Below, piece after piece: positions 6,098 to 11,824 of a DNA stretch of 11,824 nucleotides (position 1 is the first letter of the stretch; the number at the start of each line of letters is the position of its first letter). Made by a program: the position numbers and the translations under genes. The notes under the pieces were generated by a model that was not told where the DNA came from, did not search any database, and saw only the letters and a program-made list of their open reading frames with translations. Origin of the DNA: Myxococcales bacterium (GTDB taxonomy: Bacteria > Myxococcota > Polyangia > Fen-1088); NCBI GenBank assembly GCA_003155465.1, contig PMCR01000440.1, positions 1 through 11,824 of the forward strand, given 5' to 3'.

Positions 6098-6589
6098 GTG
6101 ACGTACAACGGACGACTTCAGGAACTATTCCACGAGTACGAGAGACAGTTAGGAAAGCCTGGCACCCTCCACGATGCGATCGACTGGGGGCTTGCGAACG
6201 GAAAGATCGTCAAGCCCGATGTCGATCCAAAGGCCGTACTCATCCGCGACATGAGAAATGCCCTACGCGCCGAAACGTGCGTCGACGATGACGGCCGCGA
6301 GTACCGCACAAATGCAGCTGTGACGTTCACGAAAGGCGGAGGCGTTCAGGAATCGTTCTGGGCGTCCGTAGACCTCAAGACGACGCCTCATGAGTTTTTG
6401 GAGGAGCATCTAAGCCAGCGCCGGAAGGGAATCGTCGACGACTGCGTCAAGTACAAGGCTGACCTAGATCACTGCAACAACACCCACCGTGACATGAAGC
6501 AGCTACCGTTGATGTTGGATTTCACTGACGACGTTGCAGAGCGGGAATCGGCAATAGCAGCCGCGCAAGACAAGAAGGACGCAGCCTAA
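6098..6589 (+). CDS. Conserved hypothetical protein (163 aa) in the HTH-ImmA operon
   Basis: GTG start with AAGGAG 9 nt upstream, beginning 14 bp after the HTH-ImmA stop, so almost certainly in the same operon. I do not recognise a characterised family. The protein is hydrophilic and acidic, with no signal peptide or membrane segment. Visible parts are NGRLQELFHEYERQ (residues 4-17), LHDAIDWGLANGKI, a charged segment with RAETCVDDDGREYRTNAAVTFTKGGGVQESFWASVD (a likely beta-rich core around residues 56-95), then a helical stretch with HEFLEEHLSQRRKGIVDDCVKYK and a C-terminal LMLDFTDDVAERE. I recall similar proteins of unknown function beside XRE-ImmA genes, but cannot verify this. It might be the substrate or partner of the peptidase, or a defence effector; nothing in the sequence decides this. 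Its stop overlaps the stop of the convergent small gene. Confidence 0.78.
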   Translation: MTYNGRLQELFHEYERQLGKPGTLHDAIDWGLANGKIVKPDVDPKAVLIRDMRNALRAETCVDDDGREYRTNAAVTFTKGGGVQESFWASVDLKTTPHEFLEEHLSQRRKGIVDDCVKYKADLDHCNNTHRDMKQLPLMLDFTDDVAERESAIAAAQDKKDAA

Positions 6590-6822
6590 CTAGTCTTTCC
6601 CCACCGTGCCCTGGCCGCTTTCCTGGCGGCCTCGCTGCGCGCCTTCTTCGTCATCCCCTTTGCTCTGGCCTTGCCGCCCTTGAGCCCACCCAGGTGGCCT
6701 AGAGCGACCGCTGCGGGGTTCTTGGTACTGACCGGCTCTGCCGGTGCATCTCCGGTGGCCATGTCGACCACCATCTTAGCTAGCTGGGCCATGTCCCTTG
6801 GCATGCGTAGGCGCTTTTGCAT
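6586..6822 (-). CDS. Small basic Lys/Arg/Ala-rich protein with GGLKGGKARA motif (78 aa)
   Basis: 78 residues. The N-terminal part RMPRDMAQLAKMVVDMATGD is followed by NPAAVALGHLGGLKGGKARAKGMTKKARSEAARKAARARWG, a Lys/Arg/Ala-rich tail seen in many small bacterial proteins of unknown function, often annotated loosely as histone-like or hypothetical. The strongly basic tail suggests nucleic-acid binding, but no defined fold can be named. The start could also be ATG 6804 or 6792; the 6822 start keeps the whole conserved N-terminal part. It is convergent with the 163-residue gene, and the two stop codons overlap (6586-6588 minus, 6587-6589 plus). It is the last gene before the right end of the element. 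Expression is uncertain, as no clear promoter is seen. Confidence 0.72.
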   Translation of the reverse strand: MQKRLRMPRDMAQLAKMVVDMATGDAPAEPVSTKNPAAVALGHLGGLKGGKARAKGMTKKARSEAARKAARARWGKTS

Positions 6823-6874
6823 ACCCTAGCCTTGCCACAGGTCGGACGCAGGGCCAAGCGGAATCGCTCAGCGG

Positions 6875-6898
6875 CCGGATTCAAACTGACCCACTACC
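6875..6898 (-). repeat. Right terminal inverted repeat of the element (24 bp)
   Basis: Perfect inverted copy of 2169-2192. On the minus strand it supplies the foreign codons GSGSV and then the TGA (6881-6883) that ends the truncated glgC reading frame. Confidence 0.95.
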
Positions 6899-6906
6899 CG
6901 GGTTCG
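6899..6906. repeat. Target site duplication, right copy (CGGGTTCG)
   Basis: Exact match to 2161-2168, directly outside the right inverted repeat. On the minus strand it covers the codons for Asn-Pro of glgC and one base of the preceding Ser codon. Confidence 0.93.
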
Positions 6907-7555
6907 AGACCGCCTCTTCTAGGACTTCCCGCCGGAATGTGTAGATGCCCATGGAGGCCAGGTACCCGGGTCCGTGGCCTGGGATGTCGGAGACCAGGGC
7001 GGGCAGTCGCTCGCGCGGCGGCTTCTCGTCGAACTGGACGATGCGGCCGCTGGCGTCCATCTTGACGATGCCGAACCCGCTGGCATGGTCCTCGGCCACC
7101 GGGATCACCGCCACGGTCGCGTCGGCGCCGCTTTGGTGGTGGGTGCGCAGCATCCGGCGGAAGTCCATGCTGTAGAGTTGGTCTCCCGACAGGATCATCA
7201 GGTCACGTGCGGCTCTCCGCCGCATGTGGCGCAGACCCTGTCGTACCGCATCGGCTGTCCCCTGAAACCAGTCGCCTCCTTCCTCGGTCTGTTCAGCAGC
7301 TAGCACGGTCACGAAGCCCGAGGAGAAGACGTCGAACTTGTAGGTCATCGCGATGTGCGTGTTGAGACTCTCCGAGTTGAACTGGGTGAGCACGAAGATG
7401 TGCCGCAGCCCTGCGTTCAGGCAGTTGCTGATCGGGATGTCGATGAGGCGATACTTTCCGCCGATGGGGACCGCCGGCTTCGAGCGCTTGAGCGTGAGGG
7501 GAAAGAGGCGGGTCCCGCGTCCGCCTCCGAGAATGATTGCCACCACGTTGTCCAT
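6899..7555 (-). pseudogene. glgC: glgC 5' part (ADP-glucose pyrophosphorylase, N-terminal catalytic half), severed by the insertion
   Basis: This gives the first 219 residues of glucose-1-phosphate adenylyltransferase, which makes ADP-glucose from glucose-1-phosphate and ATP, the first committed step of bacterial glycogen synthesis. It shows the nucleotidyltransferase signature [14 protein letters not shown] (8-21), [14 protein letters not shown] (26-39), GTADAV (99-104), the metal-binding GDQLY (124-128), FDEKP with the glucose-1-phosphate lysine (175-179) and ASMGIY (200-205). The native frame stops at Pro219; translation then enters the mobile element for GSGSV and ends at TGA 6881-6883. 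Missing are the end of the catalytic domain and the whole beta-helix, so the product should be inactive. It starts 53 bp after the upstream membrane-protein gene. The restored length of about 417 residues is normal for GlgC. Confidence 0.95.
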
Positions 7556-7608
7556 GCCCGGAACTTCTACCCCGGAATCTCAAGGCGTCGCAGTTTTCGT
7601 AGTCCGGG

Positions 7609-9456
7609 CTAGAACGTTGGTTCGCCAGCGGCGCCGGCCCGTTTGCGGAAGATCTCCAGGAGTTGCCTGCGGCGCACTGAATCCGGGAACATCCGCTGAC
7701 AGCGGTCCAGGGTCGCTTCGGCCTCGGCGAGGCGACTGGTCTGAGCCTGCGTGTCGGCGAGCCATTCACACGCCGGGCGCAGGTTCGGCATCCGCTGCAG
7801 GGCACTTTGGAAATGGCCTTCGGCGGTGGCGTACTCGTGGGCGATCGAGGCCGACCAGCCCAATGCGAGATCCCGCCATGGCGAATCGGGCGTGGGCAGA
7901 AGGGGCCGTGGCTGGGGACGGTCGGCGCGGGCCAGCAGGACCGCCACGTGGTCGGTGTAGAGCGGTCGCCAGCGACCGGATTTGCGCAGCTGTTCGATCT
8001 GCTTCGGGGTGCGTTGGGGCCACAGCACCAAATCAGCGCCGGAGTCCCAAACCACGTCCTCCCACCCGTCGTGCAGGGTGAGCACGCGCAGGTACTGCCG
8101 GTAGGTCTTCTCGTCAAACACCGTACCGGCGCGGCCATCGATGAAGACCTGCAGACGTCCCTCGGTTCGCCAATCGACGTAGCCGCCCCAGTTGTACAAA
8201 GCGAAAACCTTGCCCCGAAGATGGTTGGCCTCGACGAAATTCATCGCCTCCACCGGGAAGCTGTCCAGGGCGGTCAGATAGAGGAAGGCGTTGCGGGAAA
8301 GCGGAAAGGGCGCCAGTCGAAAGCCGCCGAAGATCAGGGCCGCGACTGGCAGGGCAATCTGCCAGACCCGGGGGCGGTCGAGCCAGGGCAGACCGCGCAC
8401 CATACGCCGGCGCAGCCAGGAGAAGACCACCACCAGTGCTGGGGCCAGCAGCAGGCTTTGCGAGATGCCGAAAAGCGGGATGAAGCGGCGGCTTCTGATG
8501 GACAGGACCAAAGTGATTAGCGCGACAGCCGCGCTGGAAAGGGTAAGGCGGGGTTGCCGCCGGTGGGCGCCCGAACCCACCACGATCAACAGAGAGACCA
8601 CGAACACGGCAATCGAGGGGTAATAAAGGCTGCTTCGGATTCCTCCCGGCTCGTAGGGGGGCAACCACTCGGCTATGCGAATGAAGGGCGAATGACTGTC
8701 CTGGGCAAATCGGATGGGCCAGAGGAGAGCTTCGCTTCCGTTGCCATTGATGAGACAGGCGAGCAGGCAGGCCAGTCCAAGAAGTGGCGCACGCCGGGGA
8801 GCCTCGCCGTAGAAGAATGCAATGGCCAGCACGGCGGCAATGGTGACGAGGCCGAGCAAGAAGCCGCTATGCAAGTTCGCCCACAGCATAAGGACAAGGG
8901 GAAGAATCCATATCCTGGGCGACAAGGGCAGCGCGAAGGCAAGAACCACGACAAAACCCAGAAAGGTATAGAGCTGGGGCCGGATGTCGAGGAAGGGCAC
9001 CCCGACCGCAGCGGCGGCCACCATGGCCAGGTAGGCGCTTGCTGAACTGCCGCAGATCTGTCGCAGCAAACGAAAAAGAAGACCGAAGGTGGCGACCAGG
9101 ATGCCCCACTTCCACCAGACCAAGGAAGCCGTGCCGAAGAGGCTCGTCCAGGCATGAAAGACGACGTCGGTCAGCCACTCGGGATGGAACCAGGGCCGGC
9201 CGTGACAGGTGAAGGAAAAGGGATCCGTGAAGTGGAGCGAGCGGGATTGCGCAATCCAGCGACCTCCGGCAAGGTGCCACCAGAGATCCGAGCCCTGCAT
9301 GGTGGCAAAACCAAAGGACCAGCAGGTCAAGATGACGGCGGGCCACCAGCGGAGCGAGACCGAGCGCGGCTCGGGCGTAGGCGGCGAGCTGCCTTCGCTT
9401 GTGGCTGTCGCTCGGCTCGACGGCTTGGGCTTGTTCTTGGCGGTCGCGTTCCGCAT
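7609..9456 (-). CDS. Polytopic membrane protein, GT-C glycosyltransferase-like, with C-terminal TPR-like tail
   Basis: 615 residues. A charged cytosolic N terminus (1-35) precedes about ten hydrophobic segments (near 38-54, 112-130, 142-156, 162-178, 182-215, 224-237, 280-294, 306-320, 327-346, 366-379). The first extracytoplasmic loop has the pattern of a widespread family: DLWWHLAGGRWI (57-68), DPFSFT (78-83), RPWFHPEWL (87-95). The Asp in this loop is where GT-C enzymes keep their catalytic/metal acid. A soluble part follows with YNWGGYVDW (421-429) and FIDGRAG (438-444), typical of this family, then a helical end like one or two tetratricopeptide units (ALGWSASIAHEYATAEGHFQSALQRMPN, then WLADTQAQTSRLAEAEATL). 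A role in transferring sugars from lipid carriers is inferred from the fold pattern only. It sits 53 bp upstream of glgC and 63 bp below the LamG lipoprotein, all on one strand. Confidence 0.75.
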   Translation of the reverse strand: MRNATAKNKPKPSSRATATSEGSSPPTPEPRSVSLRWWPAVILTCWSFGFATMQGSDLWWHLAGGRWIAQSRSLHFTDPFSFTCHGRPWFHPEWLTDVVFHAWTSLFGTASLVWWKWGILVATFGLLFRLLRQICGSSASAYLAMVAAAAVGVPFLDIRPQLYTFLGFVVVLAFALPLSPRIWILPLVLMLWANLHSGFLLGLVTIAAVLAIAFFYGEAPRRAPLLGLACLLACLINGNGSEALLWPIRFAQDSHSPFIRIAEWLPPYEPGGIRSSLYYPSIAVFVVSLLIVVGSGAHRRQPRLTLSSAAVALITLVLSIRSRRFIPLFGISQSLLLAPALVVVFSWLRRRMVRGLPWLDRPRVWQIALPVAALIFGGFRLAPFPLSRNAFLYLTALDSFPVEAMNFVEANHLRGKVFALYNWGGYVDWRTEGRLQVFIDGRAGTVFDEKTYRQYLRVLTLHDGWEDVVWDSGADLVLWPQRTPKQIEQLRKSGRWRPLYTDHVAVLLARADRPQPRPLLPTPDSPWRDLALGWSASIAHEYATAEGHFQSALQRMPNLRPACEWLADTQAQTSRLAEAEATLDRCQRMFPDSVRRRQLLEIFRKRAGAAGEPTF

Positions 9457-9519
9457 CCCCGCCCGCCTTCTACCCCGATCGCCCCGCGTCGCAAAGGGAC
9501 AGTTCGCTGACCGGAGGCA

Positions 9520-10779
9520 CTACTGAGCGTTGTAGAGCGTGAGAATCTCGGCAGCGCTCAGCGCACGATTGTAGATGCGGAATTCGTCGATAGCGCCATC
9601 GAGGTAGGGATTGACGGCGAACTCCGAACGTCCTATCCAGTCGTTGGTTGTGCTACCCAGGCTGGTGGGCCGCATCGTCATCGCCGTGCTGACGCCGACC
9701 TGGACTCCGTTCAGATACAAGCGAGCGCCGGACGCATCGAGCACCACGGCGACGTGTTCCCATGTGCCGGTGGGAACCGTCTTCACTGGCGTAGCTGGAA
9801 GGTCTTCTTTGAACAGACCTCCGTCGGCAAGCGTCGTCCGGATGGAAAAACGAAGGTTGCTGTTGGGAGTAGTACCGTCCCTTGGCGTCAGATACATGGA
9901 CGACGTGATGTCACTGGTGCCAATGTCGAAAATCCGTTGAAAGGGCACCGTGCTGTTGATCTTGAACCAGGCAGCAATCGTCATGGTGGCAGACGTGGCA
10001 AGGAGCGCCGCCGGCATCACCACGTATCCACCCGACGTCCCCGAATCGAGGTTGTTCGTGGCAGTGAAAGACAGCGCATTTCCCACCTTGCCCGGGGCGA
10101 CACTGACGGGGCCCACCAGGGTCCCATCATTGCCGTTGCCCGACTTATCGGGGAGCGTCGTGTCGCTGACCTCGTTGCAACTGTAGTAGAGAATGAGTCC
10201 CACGGTAGAGGGGGGAGTATCAGGGGGAGCGGGTCCGTCAGGGACTTGGGGGACGTCTGGGACTGCGGTTGCGTCGGGGACAGCAGGCAAATCAATCTTG
10301 GCGTCGGGCGGTCGAGCCACCTCAATTCGGGTGGCGACCTCGTTTGCGGTTCTCTGATCCGGCGAAACCGCGGCGTCGCGGGGACGAGTGCTCCCTCCGG
10401 TCGCCATCGTTCCGCCGGTTGCGATCCCTCCTGCGCCACCCGTGTCAACACCGCCCGCGCCACCCGCGTCAGAGCCAATCTCGCCGCCCGTGGCAACGGC
10501 CCCTGTGCCGCCCGTGCCTGCGCCGCCCGTGCTAGCAGCGTCAACGCCACTCGTGCCGTCCGTTGTCGTGCCGTCGTTACCGCTGGTTGTCGTACCCTCC
10601 GTACCGCCCGTGCCTGGGGCATCCACCGTGGTCGCAGTCTCTGGCTCAGGGGTCGTTCCTCCTTGCCCACCCCCATCACTCCACTTCTCCCACGGACGCG
10701 TAAGATTCACGCACGCACCCGTCACAAGCAACCAGCCCAGGGCCAGGGGAGCAAACGCGAAAGAACGGTTTGCGGGCAT
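9520..10779 (-). CDS. Surface lipoprotein with Gly/Thr-rich linker and C-terminal LamG/concanavalin A-like domain
   Basis: 419 residues from ATG 10779, which has AGGG 8 nt upstream; ATG 10785 is possible, while 10845 and 10821 lie upstream of the predicted transcript start. The signal peptide MPANRSFAFAPLALGWLLVTGA precedes Cys23, a near-consensus lipobox (Thr at -3 is unusual), so lipidation is likely but not certain. Residues ~36-192 are a low-complexity Gly/Thr/Ala then Asp/Pro-rich linker (TGGAGTGGTG; PDATAVPDVPQVPDGPAPP). Residues ~193-419 are a LamG-type jelly-roll domain: GLILYYSCNE, DKSGNGNDGTL, GNALSF, MTIAAWFKIN, WEHVAVVLDASGARLYLNGV and DGAIDEFRIYNRALSAAEI. Such domains commonly bind carbohydrates or ligands at the cell surface; the ligand is unknown. 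The linker resembles that of the lipoprotein at 1-383. Confidence 0.87.
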   Translation of the reverse strand: MPANRSFAFAPLALGWLLVTGACVNLTRPWEKWSDGGGQGGTTPEPETATTVDAPGTGGTEGTTTSGNDGTTTDGTSGVDAASTGGAGTGGTGAVATGGEIGSDAGGAGGVDTGGAGGIATGGTMATGGSTRPRDAAVSPDQRTANEVATRIEVARPPDAKIDLPAVPDATAVPDVPQVPDGPAPPDTPPSTVGLILYYSCNEVSDTTLPDKSGNGNDGTLVGPVSVAPGKVGNALSFTATNNLDSGTSGGYVVMPAALLATSATMTIAAWFKINSTVPFQRIFDIGTSDITSSMYLTPRDGTTPNSNLRFSIRTTLADGGLFKEDLPATPVKTVPTGTWEHVAVVLDASGARLYLNGVQVGVSTAMTMRPTSLGSTTNDWIGRSEFAVNPYLDGAIDEFRIYNRALSAAEILTLYNAQ

Positions 10780-10812
10780 GTGCATCACCCTACATGGCGC
10801 GAGTAACTTAAG

Positions 10813-10842
10813 ATTGTACATCCTCCCTCGACCGGGTTTCAA
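10813..10842 (-). promoter_or_regulatory. Sigma70-type promoter of the LamG lipoprotein gene
   Basis: On the minus strand, -35 TTGAAA (10837-10842; 5/6) and -10 TACAAT (10813-10818; 5/6) are 18 bp apart. The predicted start near 10806 leaves a leader of about 27 nt containing AGGG before ATG 10779, which supports the chosen start codon. The same promoter could serve the genes further along the strand, since no terminator is visible between them. Confidence 0.6.
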
Positions 10843-10925
10843 CAAGTCAGACTAATCCTCCGCTAGGCGCAGCGGGGCTCAACGGGATGCCGATGGCAGG
10901 TGTCAGGCCGCGGCTCGCGGATTCC

Positions 10926-10954
10926 CTTGTCCCGCGGGGCGACGTGCCTATGCT
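10926..10954 (+). promoter_or_regulatory. Possible heat-shock (sigma32-like) promoter of clpB
   Basis: CTTGTCC (10926-10932), a 14-bp spacer and CCTATGCT (10947-10954) resemble the sigma32 pattern CTTGAAA / CCCCATNT only in part. It sits directly before clpB, a classic heat-shock gene, which raises its plausibility. No CIRCE (HrcA) operator is present in this interval. A weak sigma70 reading of the same bases is equally possible. Confidence 0.3.
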
Positions 10955-10961
10955 GTGAATC

Positions 10962-11824
10962 ATGCGGCTCGACAAGTTCACTATCAAGGCTCAGGATGCG
11001 CTGGCGGCGGCGCACGCAGTTGCCGAGCAGCGCGCGCATCAGGAAGTCACGCCCGAGCATGTGTTGCGGGCACTCTTGACCCAGGAAGAGGGTGTGGCCT
11101 TGGCGGTGCTGCGTAAGGTGGGCGCGGATCCCGACGCACTCTTGCGCAAGGTGGACGAGGCGCTGGCGGCCGAGCCGCAGGTGCGCGGCGCCACGGCAGA
11201 GGCCTACGTGGGCCATCGCATGAAGGACCTGCTCGACGAAGCGGCGCGACAGTCCAGCGAATTCAAGGACGAGTACGTTTCCAGCGAGCACCTGCTGCTG
11301 GCGCTTCTGTCCAAGGATCTGGGCCCGGCTTCGCGTGCGCTGCGCGAGGCGGGGGTGGACCGCGACGCGGTCTTGAAGGCTTTGGCCGACGTCCGCGGCA
11401 GCCAGCGGGTCACCGACCCCGACGCCGAACAACGCTACCAATCCCTGGCCAAGTACACCCGTGACCTGACCGAACTGGCCCGTCAGGGCAAGCTCGACCC
11501 GGTCATCGGGCGCGACGAGGAGGTGCGCCGCACCCTGCAGGTGCTCTCCCGCCGGACCAAGAACAACCCGGTCATTATCGGCGAGCCGGGGGTGGGCAAG
11601 ACCGCGATCGTGGAAGGCATCGCGCAGCGGATCGCGGCCGGCGATGTGCCTGAATCACTCAAGCACAAGCGCATCCTGGCGCTCGATCTCGGCTCGTTGG
11701 TGGCAGGCACCAAGTTCCGCGGCGAATTCGAGGATCGCCTGAAGGCGGTGCTGAAGGAGATCGCGGCGGCCGAGGGCCAGGTCATCCTTTTCATCGACGA
11801 GTTGCACACCCTGGTGGGCGCGGG
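10962..11824 (+). CDS. clpB: ClpB AAA+ disaggregase chaperone, N-terminal part (runs off right edge)
   Basis: The first 287 codons of an ATP-dependent protein disaggregase, which threads aggregated proteins through its hexameric ring with DnaK after heat stress in the cytoplasm. The double Clp-N domain covers about residues 1-145 ([34 protein letters not shown]). The linker leads to the first AAA+ module with [23 protein letters not shown], Walker A GEPGVGKT (207-214), pore loop KFRGEFE and Walker B VILFIDE (274-280), after which the window ends at LHTLVGA. The short [13 protein letters not shown] segment and Clp-N order match ClpB; ClpA and ClpC differ there, though the diagnostic coiled-coil middle domain is outside the window. 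The start ATG at 10962 has no strong Shine-Dalgarno. It is divergent from the LamG lipoprotein gene. Confidence 0.93.
   Translation, partial: MRLDKFTIKAQDALAAAHAVAEQRAHQEVTPEHVLRALLTQEEGVALAVLRKVGADPDALLRKVDEALAAEPQVRGATAEAYVGHRMKDLLDEAARQSSEFKDEYVSSEHLLLALLSKDLGPASRALREAGVDRDAVLKALADVRGSQRVTDPDAEQRYQSLAKYTRDLTELARQGKLDPVIGRDEEVRRTLQVLSRRTKNNPVIIGEPGVGKTAIVEGIAQRIAAGDVPESLKHKRILALDLGSLVAGTKFRGEFEDRLKAVLKEIAAAEGQVILFIDELHTLVGA

Larger units (their letters stand above)
2169..6898. mobile_element. IS1-family (ISMhu11-like) transporter element with five genes, inserted in glgC
   Basis: The element is 4730 bp, bounded by perfect 24-bp terminal inverted repeats (2169-2192 and 6875-6898) and by an 8-bp direct duplication of target DNA. 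Its genes, in order, are a methyltransferase-nuclease-like fusion (minus), the transposase (minus), an HTH-ImmA/IrrE protein (plus), an unknown 163-residue protein (plus) and a small basic protein (minus). Simple IS1-family elements are about 0.7-1.6 kb with only transposase genes, so this is an IS carrying passengers (a 'transporter IS') and not a plain IS. No second pair of terminal repeats surrounds the transposase itself, so it is not a nested IS. Base composition inside looks less GC-rich than the flanks, especially around 4860-4960, though I have not computed it. Intact ends, duplication and transposase suggest it may still be mobile. Confidence 0.93.

Noticed and set aside
2225..6589. 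Classical type I, II or III restriction-modification, or HigBA toxin-antitoxin
   Set aside because: There is no separate restriction enzyme, helicase, specificity subunit or HigB-like toxin; only a fused nuclease-like domain and an unknown protein are present.
6881..7555. Complete short GlgC-like enzyme or sequencing frameshift in glgC
   Set aside because: The frame ends inside a terminal inverted repeat next to an exact target duplication, and the missing half lies beyond the element, so insertion explains it fully.
7293..8138. Minus-strand open frame overlapping the membrane-protein and glgC starts
   Set aside because: It is an out-of-frame shadow: Arg/Pro/Ser-rich, no motif, and conflicts with two well-supported genes on the same strand.
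9754..10806. Plus-strand open frame (350 codons) opposite the LamG lipoprotein
   Set aside because: The frame exists because the Gly/Thr-rich linker has no stops in its complement; the opposite strand has a promoter, signal peptide and LamG domain.
1..11824. CRISPR array, tRNA or rRNA genes
   Set aside because: No regularly spaced direct repeats and no recognisable tRNA or rRNA sequence were seen on either strand.

Overview
The window looks like chromosomal DNA of a high-GC Gram-negative bacterium, most likely a myxobacterium (Myxococcota, Polyangia-like). The pointers are the strongly GC-biased codons, two lipoproteins with very long Gly/Thr/Ser-rich linkers (one ending in a LamG-like domain), and a GT-C-type membrane protein with a short TPR-like tail. 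The phylum is an inference; no rRNA or tRNA is present to settle it.

Backbone, left to right: a Gly/Ser-rich lipoprotein cut by the left edge (1-383, minus); an extragenic palindromic repeat (430-546); a Gfo/Idh/MocA oxidoreductase (551-1549, minus); the 3' part of glgC (1564-2168, minus). After the insertion come the 5' part of glgC (6899-7555, minus), a polytopic GT-C-like membrane protein (7609-9456, minus), a LamG-type lipoprotein with a good sigma70 promoter (9520-10779, minus), and the divergent start of clpB (10962 onward, plus), cut by the right edge. Before the insertion, the membrane protein, glgC and the oxidoreductase were closely spaced on one strand and probably formed an operon touching glycogen/sugar metabolism.

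The main discovery is a 4730-bp mobile element (2169-6898) sitting inside glgC. It has perfect 24-bp terminal inverted repeats starting GGTAGTGGGTCA and is flanked by a perfect 8-bp target duplication, CGGGTTCG. Removing the element and one copy of the duplication restores a continuous glgC frame (junction SNPQLVDFGRHVIP) of about 417 codons. The insertion is therefore precise and glgC shows no other visible damage.

The element encodes a single-frame IS1-family (ISMhu11-like) transposase but is several times larger than a simple IS. Its passengers are a beta-class DNA methyltransferase fused to a PD-(D/E)XK-like domain; a HigA-type helix-turn-helix fused to an ImmA/IrrE metallopeptidase; an unrecognised 163-residue protein; and a small basic protein. 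A perfect palindrome lies between the divergent transposase and HTH-ImmA genes and looks like the operator of the HTH protein. The transposase promoter is near consensus and places its transcript start almost on the ATG, so the mRNA appears leaderless. The whole is best read as a 'transporter IS' moving a DNA-modification/peptidase module, possibly a compact defence or self-maintenance system. That function is inferred, not shown.
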